DNA of 64,000 nt from positions 1 through 64,000 of the forward strand of contig JBBDYQ010000025.1 of the NCBI GenBank assembly GCA_040901445.1, given 5' to 3'. The notes beneath the pieces were generated by a model. It was given only the letters and a program-made list of their open reading frames with translations. It searched no databases and was not told where the DNA came from. Below are positions 1 through 9,309 of the stretch, piece after piece (within the stretch, counting starts at the first letter, position 1; every line of letters starts with the position of its first letter). The position numbers and the translations under genes are program-made. Source of the stretch: Thermoleophilaceae bacterium (GTDB taxonomy: Bacteria; Actinomycetota; Thermoleophilia; Solirubrobacterales; Thermoleophilaceae).

Positions 1-49
1 GGCGGTCGGCGTCGCCTGCGGTGCGGATGGTGATGTCGTTCGGGTTCAT
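1..49 (-). CDS. GNAT-type N-acetyltransferase, N-terminal fragment (runs off left edge)
   Basis: Only the first 16 codons lie inside the window, read leftward from an ATG at 49. They encode MNPNDITIRTAGDADR, the usual beginning of a GNAT acetyltransferase (a beta strand 'ITIR' followed by 'A..D'). An AAGGAG ribosome binding site lies 12 bases before the ATG. The gene is divergent from the BTAD regulator at 272. The family guess rests on a short stretch, so the existence of a start is better supported than the function. Confidence 0.5.
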   Translation of the reverse strand, partial: MNPNDITIRTAGDADR

Positions 50-271
50 CGGCGTGCTGCTCCTTCGTGGTGGTCGGGACCGATGCCCGGACTCCATCAG
101 CGCGCCGTGTGACGGCGCGTGTGATCAGACGGCGGCGGCGAACTCGCGTGCAGCGCCGGGTTGTCGGTGGCCTCATCCAGCAGGCGTGCGACTGGGGCAC
201 CGCCCGTGCTTGTTTCTGGCGCAGGTATCGGGCCGCGACCAGCCAACGAGGCTACGATCGGCCGTAACGCG
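50..271. other. Divergent intergenic region, no gene seen
   Basis: This 222-base stretch separates the leftward acetyltransferase start from the rightward BTAD regulator. Several open frames cross it but none has a convincing start or family signature. It must hold promoters for both flanking genes. I could not pick out a clear -35/-10 pair. Confidence 0.4.
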
Positions 272-2095
272 ATGTCGCTCGCCATCCATCTGCTCGGCAG
301 ACCGCACCTCGAGCGCAACGGCGAGCCCGTGGCGAGGCCGCGCGGCCACAAGGCGTGGGGGCTGGTGGCCTACCTCCTATTGAGCCGAGTCAACAAGCCC
401 TCGCGCGAGCACCTCGCTGAGCTGCTCTTCACAGAGGCCGACGATCCGCTCGGCTCGCTGCGCTGGAACCTGGCCGAGCTTCGCCGGGCACTTGGCCCAG
501 CCACCTTGGCCCGCGGCTCCACGGAGCTCGCGCTCCCCCCTGGCACATTTGTGGACATCGACGCCCTGATACGTGGAACGCCGCAGGAGGCGGTCGCGAT
601 CCCCGGCCTCGGAAGCGAGCTGCTCGAGGGGATGGAGTTCGGCAACTCACCCGCCTTCGAGACCTGGCTCCTCAATGAGCGCCGCCGTCTGCTCGGCGCG
701 GCCGAGGCGGCCCTCCACGAAGCCTCGCTCGACCGCCTGGCGGCAGGCGAGGCGGCTGCCGCCGTCGGAGTTGCGGCGCGCCTCGTGGAGCTGAACCCCT
801 ACGACGAGAACTTCCAGGAGCTGCTCGTGCGCAGCTACTCCGAGGCCGGTGATCGCGAGGCGGCGAATCGGCAGGTCTCGGCCTGTGTGGAGCTCTTTCG
901 GGCGGAGCTCGGCAGGGATCCCGGTGCCGCCCTCTTTCGCGCCGCGGAGGCGAGGCCGCCGGCCCCCGTCCCCGCCGCTGGAGCCGCCGGGAAGCAGGCC
1001 GCTCGCGCGCGCCTCGAGGCGGGAAGCTCGGCGATCCACGCGGGCAGCTTCGATCCGGGCATTCGCTCGCTAGATCGCGCGGCGGCCGAGGCGAAGGCGT
1101 GCGGCGCGCATGAGCTCGAGGCGGAGTCCTGGCTCGCCCTCGGCACCGCGCTGGTCCACTCGGCCCGCGGTCGCGACGAGGAGGGTGCGAATGCGCTGCT
1201 TCGCGCCGCCCGGCTCGCCGAGGAGCACGGGCTGGGCGACCTCGCGGCCGCCGCCCACCGCGAGCTTGCGTACGTCGACATCCTGCAGGCGCGCTACGCC
1301 CGCTGCGCCCAGCGCCTGGAGCGCGCAGGCGCGCTGGCCGACTCGGACGAGGAGCGGGCCGGGGTCGAGGCGATGCTCGGCTTGGCGGCCGCGGATACGG
1401 GCGCCCACGAGCAGGCCCTCACTCACCTGCGGCTGTCGGTCGAGCTGGCAGAACGCGCCGGCAGCCGCCAGCAGGCGTCGTTCTCGCTCGCGTTCCTCGG
1501 TCGCTCCCACTTCCTGCGGGAGGAGCTCGATGATGCCCGAGCGGCGCTCGAGCGTTCGCTCGCGCTCGCGCGCGAGACCAAGTGGGTGGCTTTCGAACCC
1601 TGGCCGGAATCCTGGCTCGCCGAAGCCGACCTGGCGGATGGCGAGCTGCCCGCCGGCCGCGAGCGCTTCGAGCACGCCTGGGCTCTGGCTTCCGAGCTCG
1701 GCGACCCCTGTTGGGAGAGCGCCGCCGGCCAGGGCCTTGGCCGGATCGCCTGCCAGGACGGGCAGGTCCCCACCGGGCTGCGCCTGCTCGAGGAGGCACG
1801 GCGGCGGGCGGGAAGCTTCCCCGACGCCTACGTGTGGGTAGAGGCGTACGCCCTCGCGGAGCTCGCTTCGGCGGCGGTTGCAGCACAACATCGCCGCGCG
1901 CCCGAGTGGGTGGAGGACCTCACCTCGCTGGCGGCGCGGACCGGCATGCGCGAGCTCGCGGTCAAGGCGTACCTGCTGCGCGCAGACCTCGGCGATCGCA
2001 GCGCCCTCGACTCGGCCGCGATCCTCGTCGCCGAAGTCGAGAACCCGGCGCTCCGCGGTCGCATCGAGGGCCTCCGCGCCACTCTCGCCGCCTGA
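272..2095 (+). CDS. AfsR/SARP-like regulator with BTAD domain and TPR-like repeats
   Basis: A 607-aa protein. Residues about 1-85 look like the winged-helix DNA-binding domain of SARP/OmpR-type regulators ('LLGRPHLERNG', then 'LAELLF' and 'LRWNLAELRRALG'). Residues about 90-245 resemble the bacterial transcriptional activation (BTAD) domain, ending in 'AELGRDPG'. The remainder is Ala/Leu/Glu-rich helical repeats of TPR type, with no Walker A motif, so the ATPase domain of full AfsR proteins is absent. The frame stays open back to 161, but the ATG at 272 directly precedes the conserved 'LLGRP' strand and was chosen. Such regulators usually activate nearby genes. The secreted hydrolase downstream is a candidate target, which is inference. 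Confidence 0.8.
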   Translation: MSLAIHLLGRPHLERNGEPVARPRGHKAWGLVAYLLLSRVNKPSREHLAELLFTEADDPLGSLRWNLAELRRALGPATLARGSTELALPPGTFVDIDALIRGTPQEAVAIPGLGSELLEGMEFGNSPAFETWLLNERRRLLGAAEAALHEASLDRLAAGEAAAAVGVAARLVELNPYDENFQELLVRSYSEAGDREAANRQVSACVELFRAELGRDPGAALFRAAEARPPAPVPAAGAAGKQAARARLEAGSSAIHAGSFDPGIRSLDRAAAEAKACGAHELEAESWLALGTALVHSARGRDEEGANALLRAARLAEEHGLGDLAAAAHRELAYVDILQARYARCAQRLERAGALADSDEERAGVEAMLGLAAADTGAHEQALTHLRLSVELAERAGSRQQASFSLAFLGRSHFLREELDDARAALERSLALARETKWVAFEPWPESWLAEADLADGELPAGRERFEHAWALASELGDPCWESAAGQGLGRIACQDGQVPTGLRLLEEARRRAGSFPDAYVWVEAYALAELASAAVAAQHRRAPEWVEDLTSLAARTGMRELAVKAYLLRADLGDRSALDSAAILVAEVENPALRGRIEGLRATLAA

Positions 2096-2101
2096 TCCAC
2101 G

Positions 2102-2125
2102 GCGGCGCGAGAAAGTCCGGTCGCG
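2102..2125 (+). terminator. Probable hairpin terminator after the BTAD regulator
   Basis: GGCGCGA and TCGCGCC form a 7-bp stem shortly after the stop at 2095, around a loop containing AGAAAGTCCGG. No T-run follows, as is common in this GC-rich genome. Confidence 0.35.
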
Positions 2126-2205
2126 CCGTTGTCCGCTTCGCCAGTTCTCCGCCTGATGCGCGTTCGGGTTTGCGAATGCCGACGTTCGTAAAGACCCGTA
2201 CGAGG

Positions 2206-3987
2206 ATGAGCGCCGTCCCCATCCGCCGTCCCCGCGCGCTTGTGGCCGTGATCGCGGCGGCGGCTCTCGTCGGCATCCCGGCGGCGCCGGCCACCGCCGC
2301 CCCGCCGCCCGAGCTTCCCGAGCCCGCTTACGAGACCGTCTCGCAGGAGCTGCTGATCCCGATGGACGACGGGGTCCGGCTCGCCGCGACCGTGGCGCTT
2401 CCCTCGCTGGACGGGCAGACGCCGCTCGAAGGTCGCTTCCCCGTGGTCGTCGGCATGACCCCGTACGGCCGCAACGGCGTTTGCGGCTGCTTCCCGCCGG
2501 ACTTCTTCGCCACGCGCGGGATGGTCGGCGCGGTCGTCGACGTGCGCGGCACCGGCGGCAGCGGCGGGACGCTGGAGGACAACTACTTCTCCCCGCGCGA
2601 AGCGCGCGACAGCTACCACGTGATCGAGTACCTCGGCACGCAGCCCTACTCGAGCGGCAGGGTCGGGATGGCGGGCGGCTCGTACGTCGGCATCACGCAG
2701 TACCTGGCCGCTGCGCAGAAGCCGCCGCACCTGGCCGCCATCACGCCCGCGGTCGCGATCAGCGACCTCTACCGGGACGGCTTCGCCCACGGCGGGATCC
2801 CGAACCTCCTCTTCGACGCCCAGTACGTGGCCGTCCAGGGGGTTCCCGGGGCGGTCGGCGTGAACACGGATCCCGCTCTCGTCGAGCACACGATCGCCGC
2901 GAAGCTCGGCCAGTCGGCAGTGGGCACGATCGCGTTCGACTACCTCGCCCGGCCCAACGACGACCCCTTCTACCGCGACCGCTCTCCGATCTATCGCGCC
3001 GAGGACATCGAGGTCCCCACGCTCGTGATCGGCGGCTGGCGCGACGGCCTGTTGCGCGGCGCGACCGAGATGTACGAGCGCCTGGACCAGCGGCGTGGCG
3101 TGGAGACGCGGCTCTACATCGACCCGTGCACGCACAAGGGCTGCGGCGCGCCGTTCGCCCCGCTGACGGACGGGCCGGGCCGCCACGCCGTCGCCGCCCT
3201 CGCGTTCGAGTTCCTGCAGAAGCACCTCGCCGGCGTGGATACGCCCGCGCGACCGCCGGTCGAGCTCTACGTCCAGGGCCGCGACGAGCACGTGAGCGCC
3301 GAGGCCTGGCCGCCGGCGACCACGACGTTCGAGCGCCTCGAGCTCGGCCCGGGGGCCATCGGCGCCGGAACGGGCCGCGACGCGCCGTCGACGGAGCAGT
3401 TCGTCACCAACCCGGCCGAAGGCCTGAGCATGACGTTCGATCGCTTTGGCACGGTCGCGGCCACGCCCTATGTGCCCACCGACCAGCGGCTCGCGGGAGC
3501 GCACGGGCTCACCTTCCGGACGCCGCCGCTCGCGGACGGGCTGACGCTGATGGGGCCGATCAACCTCCGCCTCGTGGCGGCGTCCACGGCCACCGACACC
3601 GACTGGCACGCGAAGCTCGCCGACGTCGGGCCGGACGGCAGCGAGTCGATCATCACCGACGGCGCACTGCGCGCGTCCCACCGCGAGCTCGACCCGCAGC
3701 TCACGACGCCCGCACGGCCCTACCACACGCACACCGATCCGCAGCCGATCGAGCCGAACCGCTTCTACGAGTACGACATCGAGATCTGGCCGACCGCGTA
3801 CGAGCTCGAGCCGGGACACAGGCTCCAGCTGCGGATCACCTCCACCGACCTGCCGACGCACATGCCCGGCTGGATCGCCCTCGACCGCAGCGGCCCCGAG
3901 GGCGCCCGTATCGAGCTGATGCCGCCCGCCGTGAACACCGTCAGGCTCGACGGCAGCTATCTGCTCCTGCCTGTCGCGGGTCGGTAA
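2206..3987 (+). CDS. Secreted CocE/NonD (S15-type) alpha/beta hydrolase
   Basis: A 593-aa exported hydrolase of the CocE/X-Pro dipeptidyl-peptidase superfamily. Residues 1-36 form a signal peptide (RRP, a hydrophobic Ala/Val stretch, then ATAAP). The catalytic domain has the nucleophile motif GGSYVG (Ser159), an acid in 'GGWRDG' and a His in 'DPCTHKG'. The C-terminal third is the beta-sandwich typical of CocE proteins ('RLQLRITSTDLP'). Known members cleave esters such as cocaine or N-terminal X-Pro dipeptides; the substrate here is unknown. ATG 2206 is preferred because it gives a normal signal peptide; ATG 2176 in the same frame is the alternative. Confidence 0.85.
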   Translation: MSAVPIRRPRALVAVIAAAALVGIPAAPATAAPPPELPEPAYETVSQELLIPMDDGVRLAATVALPSLDGQTPLEGRFPVVVGMTPYGRNGVCGCFPPDFFATRGMVGAVVDVRGTGGSGGTLEDNYFSPREARDSYHVIEYLGTQPYSSGRVGMAGGSYVGITQYLAAAQKPPHLAAITPAVAISDLYRDGFAHGGIPNLLFDAQYVAVQGVPGAVGVNTDPALVEHTIAAKLGQSAVGTIAFDYLARPNDDPFYRDRSPIYRAEDIEVPTLVIGGWRDGLLRGATEMYERLDQRRGVETRLYIDPCTHKGCGAPFAPLTDGPGRHAVAALAFEFLQKHLAGVDTPARPPVELYVQGRDEHVSAEAWPPATTTFERLELGPGAIGAGTGRDAPSTEQFVTNPAEGLSMTFDRFGTVAATPYVPTDQRLAGAHGLTFRTPPLADGLTLMGPINLRLVAASTATDTDWHAKLADVGPDGSESIITDGALRASHRELDPQLTTPARPYHTHTDPQPIEPNRFYEYDIEIWPTAYELEPGHRLQLRITSTDLPTHMPGWIALDRSGPEGARIELMPPAVNTVRLDGSYLLLPVAGR

Positions 3988-4053
3988 CGGTGTGCCAAAC
4001 AGCCGGCGCAGCCGCTCCCGATCAGCGGGATCCTGGGTTACTCTCGTCCTCTG

Positions 4054-4383
4054 ATGAGGCGGACTCGCATTTCTGTCGCGGCGTGCGTCGCTGCGCTGGC
4101 GGTTGCCGGCGCCGCGGTGCCGGCCGAGGGCCACTACCGCCCGGTGAAGTCGAAGTGCCGGACCGTGGTCATCACACCTCAGACCGACAACGCGGTCAGC
4201 GCGATCAGCGTCCGCAAGATCTCGTGCCGGACGGCGCGCCGCTGGCTCCGCAGCTACGCGACGACCGGCCGGGGCCCGCTCACGCGGTGGCGCTGTCGAC
4301 GGCGCAGCCACGACCGGGGCCTGTCGCACACCGACCTGCGCTGCACGAGCCGCGGCCGGGTCATCGTCGCGGCTCTCTCGTAG
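4054..4383 (+). CDS. Small secreted basic protein, unknown function
   Basis: A 109-aa protein with a short signal peptide (MRRTR, a hydrophobic Ala/Val core, cleavage near 'AEG'). The mature part is rich in Arg and has four cysteines (SKCRT, SCRTA, WRCRR, RCTSR), so it could be a disulfide-bonded extracellular protein. No domain was recognised. It starts 66 bases after the CocE-type hydrolase, could be cotranscribed with it, and is followed by its own promoter-like gap. Confidence 0.6.
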   Translation: MRRTRISVAACVAALAVAGAAVPAEGHYRPVKSKCRTVVITPQTDNAVSAISVRKISCRTARRWLRSYATTGRGPLTRWRCRRRSHDRGLSHTDLRCTSRGRVIVAALS

Positions 4384-4424
4384 CGCCGTAGCGCTCTCGG
4401 TAGCGCGCCCCGCGCGGGTCCCGT

Positions 4425-4453
4425 TTGCACCCCGCCCGAACCCACGTTAGGGT
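4425..4453 (+). promoter_or_regulatory. Sigma70-type promoter for the 1062-aa secreted protein
   Basis: TTGCAC (4425-4430) and TAGGGT (4448-4453) are separated by exactly 17 bases and lie about 75 bases before the ATG at 4528. Both boxes resemble housekeeping sigma-factor elements. This is by eye only. Confidence 0.5.
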
Positions 4454-4527
4454 GAAGTGACCCCGTCGTTCGCGGTCGGGGAAACGCCGGGGAGATCTCG
4501 GGGGGCGGCGAGGCGGGGGAGCTGGAG

Positions 4528-7500
4528 ATGCTTGGACGAGCGGGTGGCAGGGGTGGGATGCGCGGGGTCGCGCTCGTGGCGTGCTGTGCGGCGATGACGC
4601 TGGGCCTCGGCGCCCAGGCCCAGGCCCAGACCCCGCTCGACGGAGTCGTGGAGGGCACGCTCGAGTCGGTCGAGAAGGCGCCCGGGGAGGTCGGCGCCCT
4701 GCTCAACGGCGAGCAGGGGCCCCTCGCCACGACCTCGAACATCCTGTGCCCGCCTGTGTCGGCCATCGACGAGCTGCTCCAAGAGCACCTGGCGGAGACT
4801 CCCGTGGGGGCGATCGGCGCCGGCCTGACCTCGCTCGTCTGCAGCGCCGGGCTGCTCGAGTTCGAGTTCCACACCCGCTGGGCGGGGCCCGGCGGGGCGA
4901 CGCTGGCCCGGACCCACTCCGCGATCGTCGGCGTTCCCACCCCGCTGAACGTGGACGACGATCCCGCGTTCGACCTCAGGGGCACCATCACGCTCGCCGA
5001 CGGAGACAACGTGGCGATGGTCGTCGAGCGCTGGCCGGGCGAGGGCGACCAGCTCCCGGTTTCCGTCGAGGCCGTGCTCACCGACACCGAGCTGCGCATC
5101 ATCGGCAGGCGCCACCTCGCGTTCGGCTACGACGCCCGCGAGGACCGCGCGCCAGACCGGTTCAGTCTCGAGACGCCGCTTGACACGCTGCTCGGCCCCC
5201 AGGGGGAGTACCGCTTCGACCTCACCCAGCAGGGGCGGGGCGAGACCATCGCGCTCACCGGCGCGCTGTTCGACGGCAGCATCGAGAACCGGACCAACCC
5301 GAGCGAGGTCCGTCTCGACTACGGGGCGTCCCCCGACCAGGCGTCGGTCATCGCGCAGCTGGGCGAGACGATCAAGACCACGCTGACCACCAACCGGCCC
5401 GGCCCCGCGGAGCTGTCGGGACGCGTGGTGGACGAGACGGGTGAGGACAGCGCCGCCCTCGGCTTCGAGGACCTGCCCTCGCAGTTGACGCTCGAGCTCG
5501 ACGGCGAGGCGGGCCAGGTCCGCTACGGCGCCTCGGCGCCCGTCAACCGGCTCACCGCCCGCGTCGACACGGCGGAGCCGACCTTCCTCAACGCCCGGCA
5601 CTTCGACGCCGCCCTCCTGCAGGTGCCCCAGAGCTTCGAGCTGACGGTGGGCCAGGGAGTGACCGGCCTCTCGCTTGTCACGAACGAGGTGATCGGCCAG
5701 ATCGACCTCAGGGCAAGGAGCGAGAACCGAGCGTTCCCCGCGGTCCCCGACGGCGAGGCCGGCGCGATCCTCGACGCCACCGGCGGCGAGCTGGGTCTGG
5801 CCCTGCGGGTGTTCGGGCTGCGAAAGGTCGTCGCGTCCTTCGACCCGATCGCGCTCGAGACGGACATGGAGGGCGGCCGCGTATTCACGGTCGACGCCAA
5901 GCTCGAGGACGAGGACGGCGTCACCGACGCGGACGTCGTGCTCGACAAGATGCCCGCCCAGCTGTCCCTGGCGATCGACTCCGAGACCGGCAAGGTCACC
6001 TACGCGGCGTCCGATCCCATGGACCGCCTCTCGGCCGTCGTCAGCCGCTCGCAGCCGATCTTCCTCGGCGCGGGCATCATCGACGCCACGCTGCTCGAGG
6101 TGCCGGAGGCCTTCGAGCTGACGCTGGGGCAGGACGCGAGCAACCTCTCGCTGGTCGCCGCCGAGGGCGAGTCGATCGGGCAGATCGACATCAGGGCGCG
6201 CAGCGCGAACCGGCCCTTCCCGGAGGTTCCTGCCGAGCAGGCAGGCGTGATCCTGGACGCCACGGGAGGCGAGCTCGGCCTGGCCCTGCGGGTGTTCGAC
6301 CTGCGCGAGCTCTCGGTGGCGCTCGAGCCGCTGCTGCTCACGGTGAAGACCGCGGCAGGCCGTCAGTTCGTGGTGGACGCCAGGCTCGACCAGGAGGACG
6401 ACGACGGCAATCCGTTGCCGCCGATCCACGCGACCGGTCTCATCGACGAGCTGCCCGCGGACGTCACCGTGGGGGTCGAGGACCTCGAGGCCGGCGGTAG
6501 CCGGTTCAAGCTCAACGGCAGCGATCCGATCGCCTTCCTGCGGCTGGCCGTCGACGGGCTGGAGCTGCTCCCCGGCGCCGACTCGGCGGAGCTCGAGCTC
6601 GAGGGCATCCCCACAGAGCTGACGGTCGACCTGCCCGAGGAAGGGCAGCTCGCGAGCCTGACCGCCAGCGACCACATCGGCCAGCTGCGGCTGGTGGCCT
6701 CCGACGGCAGCGGCACCCTGCCCGCGGACACGCTCCCGGGCGGCGCGAACGACCTCTTCAGCTTCAGCGACGTGCCGGGCGCGTTCGCGATCGGCGTGCG
6801 CCTGACCGCGGTACGGCAGCTGGGCGTCAACCTCGACCCGGTCAACCTCACGCTCCAGCAGGACCCGGGGGCGACGCGCCCGATCGGCATCGACGCGGCA
6901 TTCGACTCGGACGGCGACACCGTTGAGATAGACGGCCTGCTGAACAAGCCACACGCGAGCACGTCGCTGTCGGTGGAGCTCGATCCGAACCAGCCGACCC
7001 GCCTGATCTTCGACAACTCCGCGAACATGCAGACCTTCTCGCTGCAGGCGACGGGCCTGTCCGGGATCGACAGCGTCAACGCGACCTTCACCAACCTGTC
7101 GAAGGAGATGTCGATCTGCATGGACCCGGGGCCGGCCTGCCAGCGGCCCAACCCCCACGGCGTTCAGCGCTACGGCGGCCCCAACGCGACCGTGGCGTCA
7201 CTGGACTTCGACGACATGGGGAGTCACGGGAGCGGCACGGGAGCCGCCTTCCGCACCACGCTGAACGCGAACATCGCTTTCGACAGCGGCGATCCCATTC
7301 AGATCACCAACCTGCGCTTCCGCAACCTCGGCTTCGACTTCGAGGACGCGAACAACCCCCACGACAGCAACTGCGGGGAAGTACCGCGCATCTCGCTCTT
7401 CTTCGACTCGCGCGGTCATCCGTTCGTGATCAACTCGATCAGGTTCCCGCCCACGATCGAGAACTTCCGCATCGGCACGGACACCAACCCGGCGCGGGCG

Positions 7501-7716
7501 CGGAACCGGATCGCGAGGCTGAACGGCTGGCGGACCGATGGGTTCCTCGGGTGTCTCCAGGGGCTCGACACCTCGAGCGCCGGCGGGATGACGTGCGGCG
7601 GCGCCCAGGTCCTCGAGGTCGACACGCTGCTCGGGACGATCAACATCCTCGACTTCCTCGGCTTCCAGCTGGTCCCGATCTGCGGCGGGAGCGTCTCCAA
7701 CCCCCAGCCCTGGTAG
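4528..7716 (+). CDS. Large secreted protein with internal ~160-residue repeats
   Basis: A 1062-aa protein beginning with a signal peptide (RGVALVACC... ending in AQAQAQ). The central part, residues about 315-800, holds repeats of roughly 160 residues. Each has a 'DLPSQLTLELD / DKMPAQLSLAID / DELPADVTVGVE' strand, a 'VPQSFELTLGQ'-like strand, 'IGQIDLRARS', and 'ILDATGGELGLALRVF'. The first two copies are close, and the third lacks several elements. The C-terminal 200 residues contain paired cysteines and end in 'PICGGSVSNPQPW'. No enzymatic motif is visible; the strand-rich acidic repeats suggest an extracellular structural or lipid-binding protein (inference). A GGAG-like site precedes the ATG. 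Confidence 0.8.
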   Translation: MLGRAGGRGGMRGVALVACCAAMTLGLGAQAQAQTPLDGVVEGTLESVEKAPGEVGALLNGEQGPLATTSNILCPPVSAIDELLQEHLAETPVGAIGAGLTSLVCSAGLLEFEFHTRWAGPGGATLARTHSAIVGVPTPLNVDDDPAFDLRGTITLADGDNVAMVVERWPGEGDQLPVSVEAVLTDTELRIIGRRHLAFGYDAREDRAPDRFSLETPLDTLLGPQGEYRFDLTQQGRGETIALTGALFDGSIENRTNPSEVRLDYGASPDQASVIAQLGETIKTTLTTNRPGPAELSGRVVDETGEDSAALGFEDLPSQLTLELDGEAGQVRYGASAPVNRLTARVDTAEPTFLNARHFDAALLQVPQSFELTVGQGVTGLSLVTNEVIGQIDLRARSENRAFPAVPDGEAGAILDATGGELGLALRVFGLRKVVASFDPIALETDMEGGRVFTVDAKLEDEDGVTDADVVLDKMPAQLSLAIDSETGKVTYAASDPMDRLSAVVSRSQPIFLGAGIIDATLLEVPEAFELTLGQDASNLSLVAAEGESIGQIDIRARSANRPFPEVPAEQAGVILDATGGELGLALRVFDLRELSVALEPLLLTVKTAAGRQFVVDARLDQEDDDGNPLPPIHATGLIDELPADVTVGVEDLEAGGSRFKLNGSDPIAFLRLAVDGLELLPGADSAELELEGIPTELTVDLPEEGQLASLTASDHIGQLRLVASDGSGTLPADTLPGGANDLFSFSDVPGAFAIGVRLTAVRQLGVNLDPVNLTLQQDPGATRPIGIDAAFDSDGDTVEIDGLLNKPHASTSLSVELDPNQPTRLIFDNSANMQTFSLQATGLSGIDSVNATFTNLSKEMSICMDPGPACQRPNPHGVQRYGGPNATVASLDFDDMGSHGSGTGAAFRTTLNANIAFDSGDPIQITNLRFRNLGFDFEDANNPHDSNCGEVPRISLFFDSRGHPFVINSIRFPPTIENFRIGTDTNPARARNRIARLNGWRTDGFLGCLQGLDTSSAGGMTCGGAQVLEVDTLLGTINILDFLGFQLVPICGGSVSNPQPW
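5467..6600 (+). repeat. Coding tandem repeat inside the 1062-aa protein
   Basis: Repeat units begin near 5467, 5941 and 6442, a spacing of about 475-500 bases. Units 1 and 2 share nearly identical blocks such as 'ATGGELGLALRVF' and 'GQIDLRARS'/'GQIDIRARS'. Unit 3 is divergent. Residue-level identity is clear for two units only. Confidence 0.7.
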
Positions 7717-7722
7717 AGACGG

Positions 7723-7754
7723 GAAGCCGGGGCTCCGCTTCGGAAGCGGGCTTC
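7723..7754 (+). terminator. Hairpin terminator after the repeat protein
   Basis: Nested inverted repeats sit just after the stop at 7716: GAAGCC...GGCTTC outside and CCGCTTC/GAAGCGG inside. No T-run is present. Confidence 0.5.
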
Positions 7755-7864
7755 GCTTAGCCTGGCGCGGCGCAGGCCCGCTCTGGTAGGGTCGCCGCGG
7801 GCGACTGGCAGGGGTTGCTTTCGGCTACTTCTTGCCGGCAGGACTCGAATCGGGGGGTAGAGCC

Positions 7865-9163
7865 ATGAGGAAGTCGCTTCGCATGCTGGCCGTCGCGGTT
7901 GCGGCGGTCGCGCTGACCGTGTTCGCCGGCGCCGCTGCCGCGGACGATCCGCCGCCGAGTCCGCCGGTCTACCCGCCGCCGGGCGGGGTGACCGACAACC
8001 AGGACGACGTGCCGGAGGGGGCGGCGGCACGAGCCGGAGGCGCGACCTTCACCTACGCTGATCTCCAGCACCAGCTCTTCGAGACGCTCTGGTGGGGCCC
8101 CCAGTCCGACAGCCTCCCGAAGGTCGCCCTCGACGGTGAGGTCGACGCCGGCGGAGAGACCCTGGCCTTCTCGCCGGACGACTCCAACCTCGGCGCGGGG
8201 ATCGTCGTCTTCCGGGGCGAGGCGGTGCTCCCCAGCGACGGGGTCACCTACCAGACGCGCGCGACCTTCCGGACCATGAACCCGGACGACAGCCCTCTGC
8301 CGATGGTCCCCGCCGCGCCCGCGGGCCTGCCGCCCGAGATCGGCGGCGCCGCGGTCATCCCCAGCGATCCCGGCGACTTCAAGTCCAATCTGCTTCTCGA
8401 GGTCCTCGACGGCTCGTGGCAGCCGGCGCTCGACTGGTTCGACGGCAACGACACCAGCGAGACCGAGGACGGGCCGGTATTCAGCTCGATCGGGGCGGCC
8501 TTCTACTACGTCCCGGCCAACGAGCTGCCCATCGCCGAGTTCTCCTGGGACCCGCAGACCCCGACGGTGGGCCGCGAGGTGACGTTCACCTCCACGTCGA
8601 GCGACCCCGACGGCACGATCGAGGAGACGCACTGGGAGCTCGACGGTGACGGCGACTTCGACGACGCCACCGGCCCCACGGCGACGATGGCGTACCCGGC
8701 GCCCGGCGACTATGAGGTCGGCGTGCGGGTGGTCGACGACCGCGACGACGCCACGACCGCCACGGCGACGCTCACGGTCGTGCCCAACGAGCCCCCGGAG
8801 GCCTCGTTCACGTACAGCCCGCAGAGCCCCAAGGCGCTCCAGAACGTCACGTTCACGTCCACGTCGACGGACTCGGACGGCACGATCACCGCGACCGCTT
8901 GGGACCTGGACAACGACGGCGCCTTCGACGACGCCACCGGCAACAGCGCCTCGAGGACGTTCCCGGAGGCCGGCAACTACACGGTCGGCGTGCAGGTCAC
9001 CGACGACCTGGGCGACGTCGACACGGCAACTCGGACGGTGACCGTGACGAGCTGTGAGCGCACGGTGGTCTCGCAGACGTTGCGTGCGGTCGGTGCGGCC
9101 GCGGGCATCGAGCCGACCGTCCGGTCCCTCAACTGCGACGTGCTGGAGCCGCTCGGGCTGTAG
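7865..9163 (+). CDS. Secreted protein with two PKD domains
   Basis: A 432-aa exported protein. Residues 1-27 form a signal peptide ending in 'AAAAD'. Residues about 40-215 are a domain of unknown type. Two tandem PKD (polycystic kidney disease) immunoglobulin-like domains follow at about 220-305 and 310-400, each with 'DPDGTI/DSDGTI', 'WELDGDGDFDDATG / WDLDNDGAFDDATG' and 'GDYEVGVRVVDD / GNYTVGVQVTDD'. PKD domains usually mediate protein or polysaccharide contacts outside the cell. ATG 7865, just after GGGGGGTAGAGCC, was chosen over the in-frame ATG at 7832 because it starts the signal peptide. Confidence 0.8.
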   Translation: MRKSLRMLAVAVAAVALTVFAGAAAADDPPPSPPVYPPPGGVTDNQDDVPEGAAARAGGATFTYADLQHQLFETLWWGPQSDSLPKVALDGEVDAGGETLAFSPDDSNLGAGIVVFRGEAVLPSDGVTYQTRATFRTMNPDDSPLPMVPAAPAGLPPEIGGAAVIPSDPGDFKSNLLLEVLDGSWQPALDWFDGNDTSETEDGPVFSSIGAAFYYVPANELPIAEFSWDPQTPTVGREVTFTSTSSDPDGTIEETHWELDGDGDFDDATGPTATMAYPAPGDYEVGVRVVDDRDDATTATATLTVVPNEPPEASFTYSPQSPKALQNVTFTSTSTDSDGTITATAWDLDNDGAFDDATGNSASRTFPEAGNYTVGVQVTDDLGDVDTATRTVTVTSCERTVVSQTLRAVGAAAGIEPTVRSLNCDVLEPLGL

Positions 9164-9309
9164 GACATCACGGCGCCGGCTGGCGCTTTGGGAGTGACCC
9201 GCAAATCGCGGGGGTATGTTCAGAGCGGATCGATTCCGCGATTGGACAGCCCGCGCGCGAGGCCGGCCCGGAGCTGCCGGATGGCCTGGATGCGCTCCTC
9301 GACGCAGGC

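Noticed and set aside
4447-7158. A 903-codon minus-strand frame opposite the secreted repeat protein
   Set aside because: Low-complexity Arg/Val/Glu/Gly composition with no signal peptide or motifs; the plus-strand frame has signal peptide, promoter and repeats.
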